A stretch of DNA of 6,665 nucleotides from contig CAMLMI010000266.1 of NCBI GenBank assembly GCA_946480965.1, positions 1 to 6,665 of the forward strand, in the 5' to 3' direction. The translations under genes and the position numbers were made by a program. This DNA comes from an uncultured Verrucomicrobiales bacterium (GTDB taxonomy: Bacteria > Verrucomicrobiota > Verrucomicrobiae > Limisphaerales > CANJSG01). The notes below the pieces were generated by a model. The model was not told where the DNA came from. It was given only the letters and a program-made list of their open reading frames with translations, and made no database searches. The first letter of the stretch is position 1; each line of letters opens with the position of its first letter. This document shows, piece after piece, positions 6,659-6,665 of this stretch.

Positions 6659-6665
6659 AGAACGC

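Overview
The window is GC-rich, densely coding DNA with four genes, all on the minus strand. In transcription order (right to left) they are purE, purK, a short-chain dehydrogenase/reductase (SDR), and the N-terminal 1260 residues of a very large PAS/GAF sensory protein that runs off the left edge. The organism is a free-living-type bacterium with the two-step (PurK + class I PurE) purine route. The GC-rich codon use, the style of the GAF and PAS modules, weak or absent Shine-Dalgarno sequences and a CACAGATGGA-type intergenic repeat would fit a Verrucomicrobiota (Opitutales-like) or related environmental lineage. That placement is inference only.

Right part (4848-6658): purE and purK are intact and carry all the family signature motifs. 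PurK carboxylates AIR to N5-CAIR using ATP and bicarbonate, and PurE rearranges N5-CAIR to CAIR, so the pair performs one step of IMP synthesis. The gap between them is almost filled by a 129-bp inverted-repeat element (6023-6151). Its 31-bp arms are built from a 10-bp tandem unit and its loop holds further small hairpins. It looks like a mobile or repetitive intergenic element inserted in the pur operon.

Middle (3880-4847): a 140-bp gap with a two-copy 14-bp direct repeat is followed by an SDR of 275 residues. The SDR has the NAD(P) glycine motif and the Ser-Tyr-Lys catalytic residues. The position of the usual tetrad Asn appears to be Val, and there is a short insertion before the conserved CPG turn. 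Its substrate cannot be told from sequence.

Left part (1-3781): a soluble multi-sensor protein with the order PAS, GAF, PAS, (GAF-PAS) x2, GAF, then the start of another PAS at the window edge. The two central GAF-PAS modules are an exact 293-residue (879-bp) in-register tandem duplication without a single indel, including a 59-nt stretch of perfect DNA identity. The output domain (histidine kinase, GGDEF or other) lies outside the window. Nothing shows that the sensor and the SDR are functionally tied to the purine genes beyond being co-directional.

I do not see a new defence, mobile or biosynthetic system here. The most unusual items are the internal module duplication and the inverted-repeat element between purE and purK.
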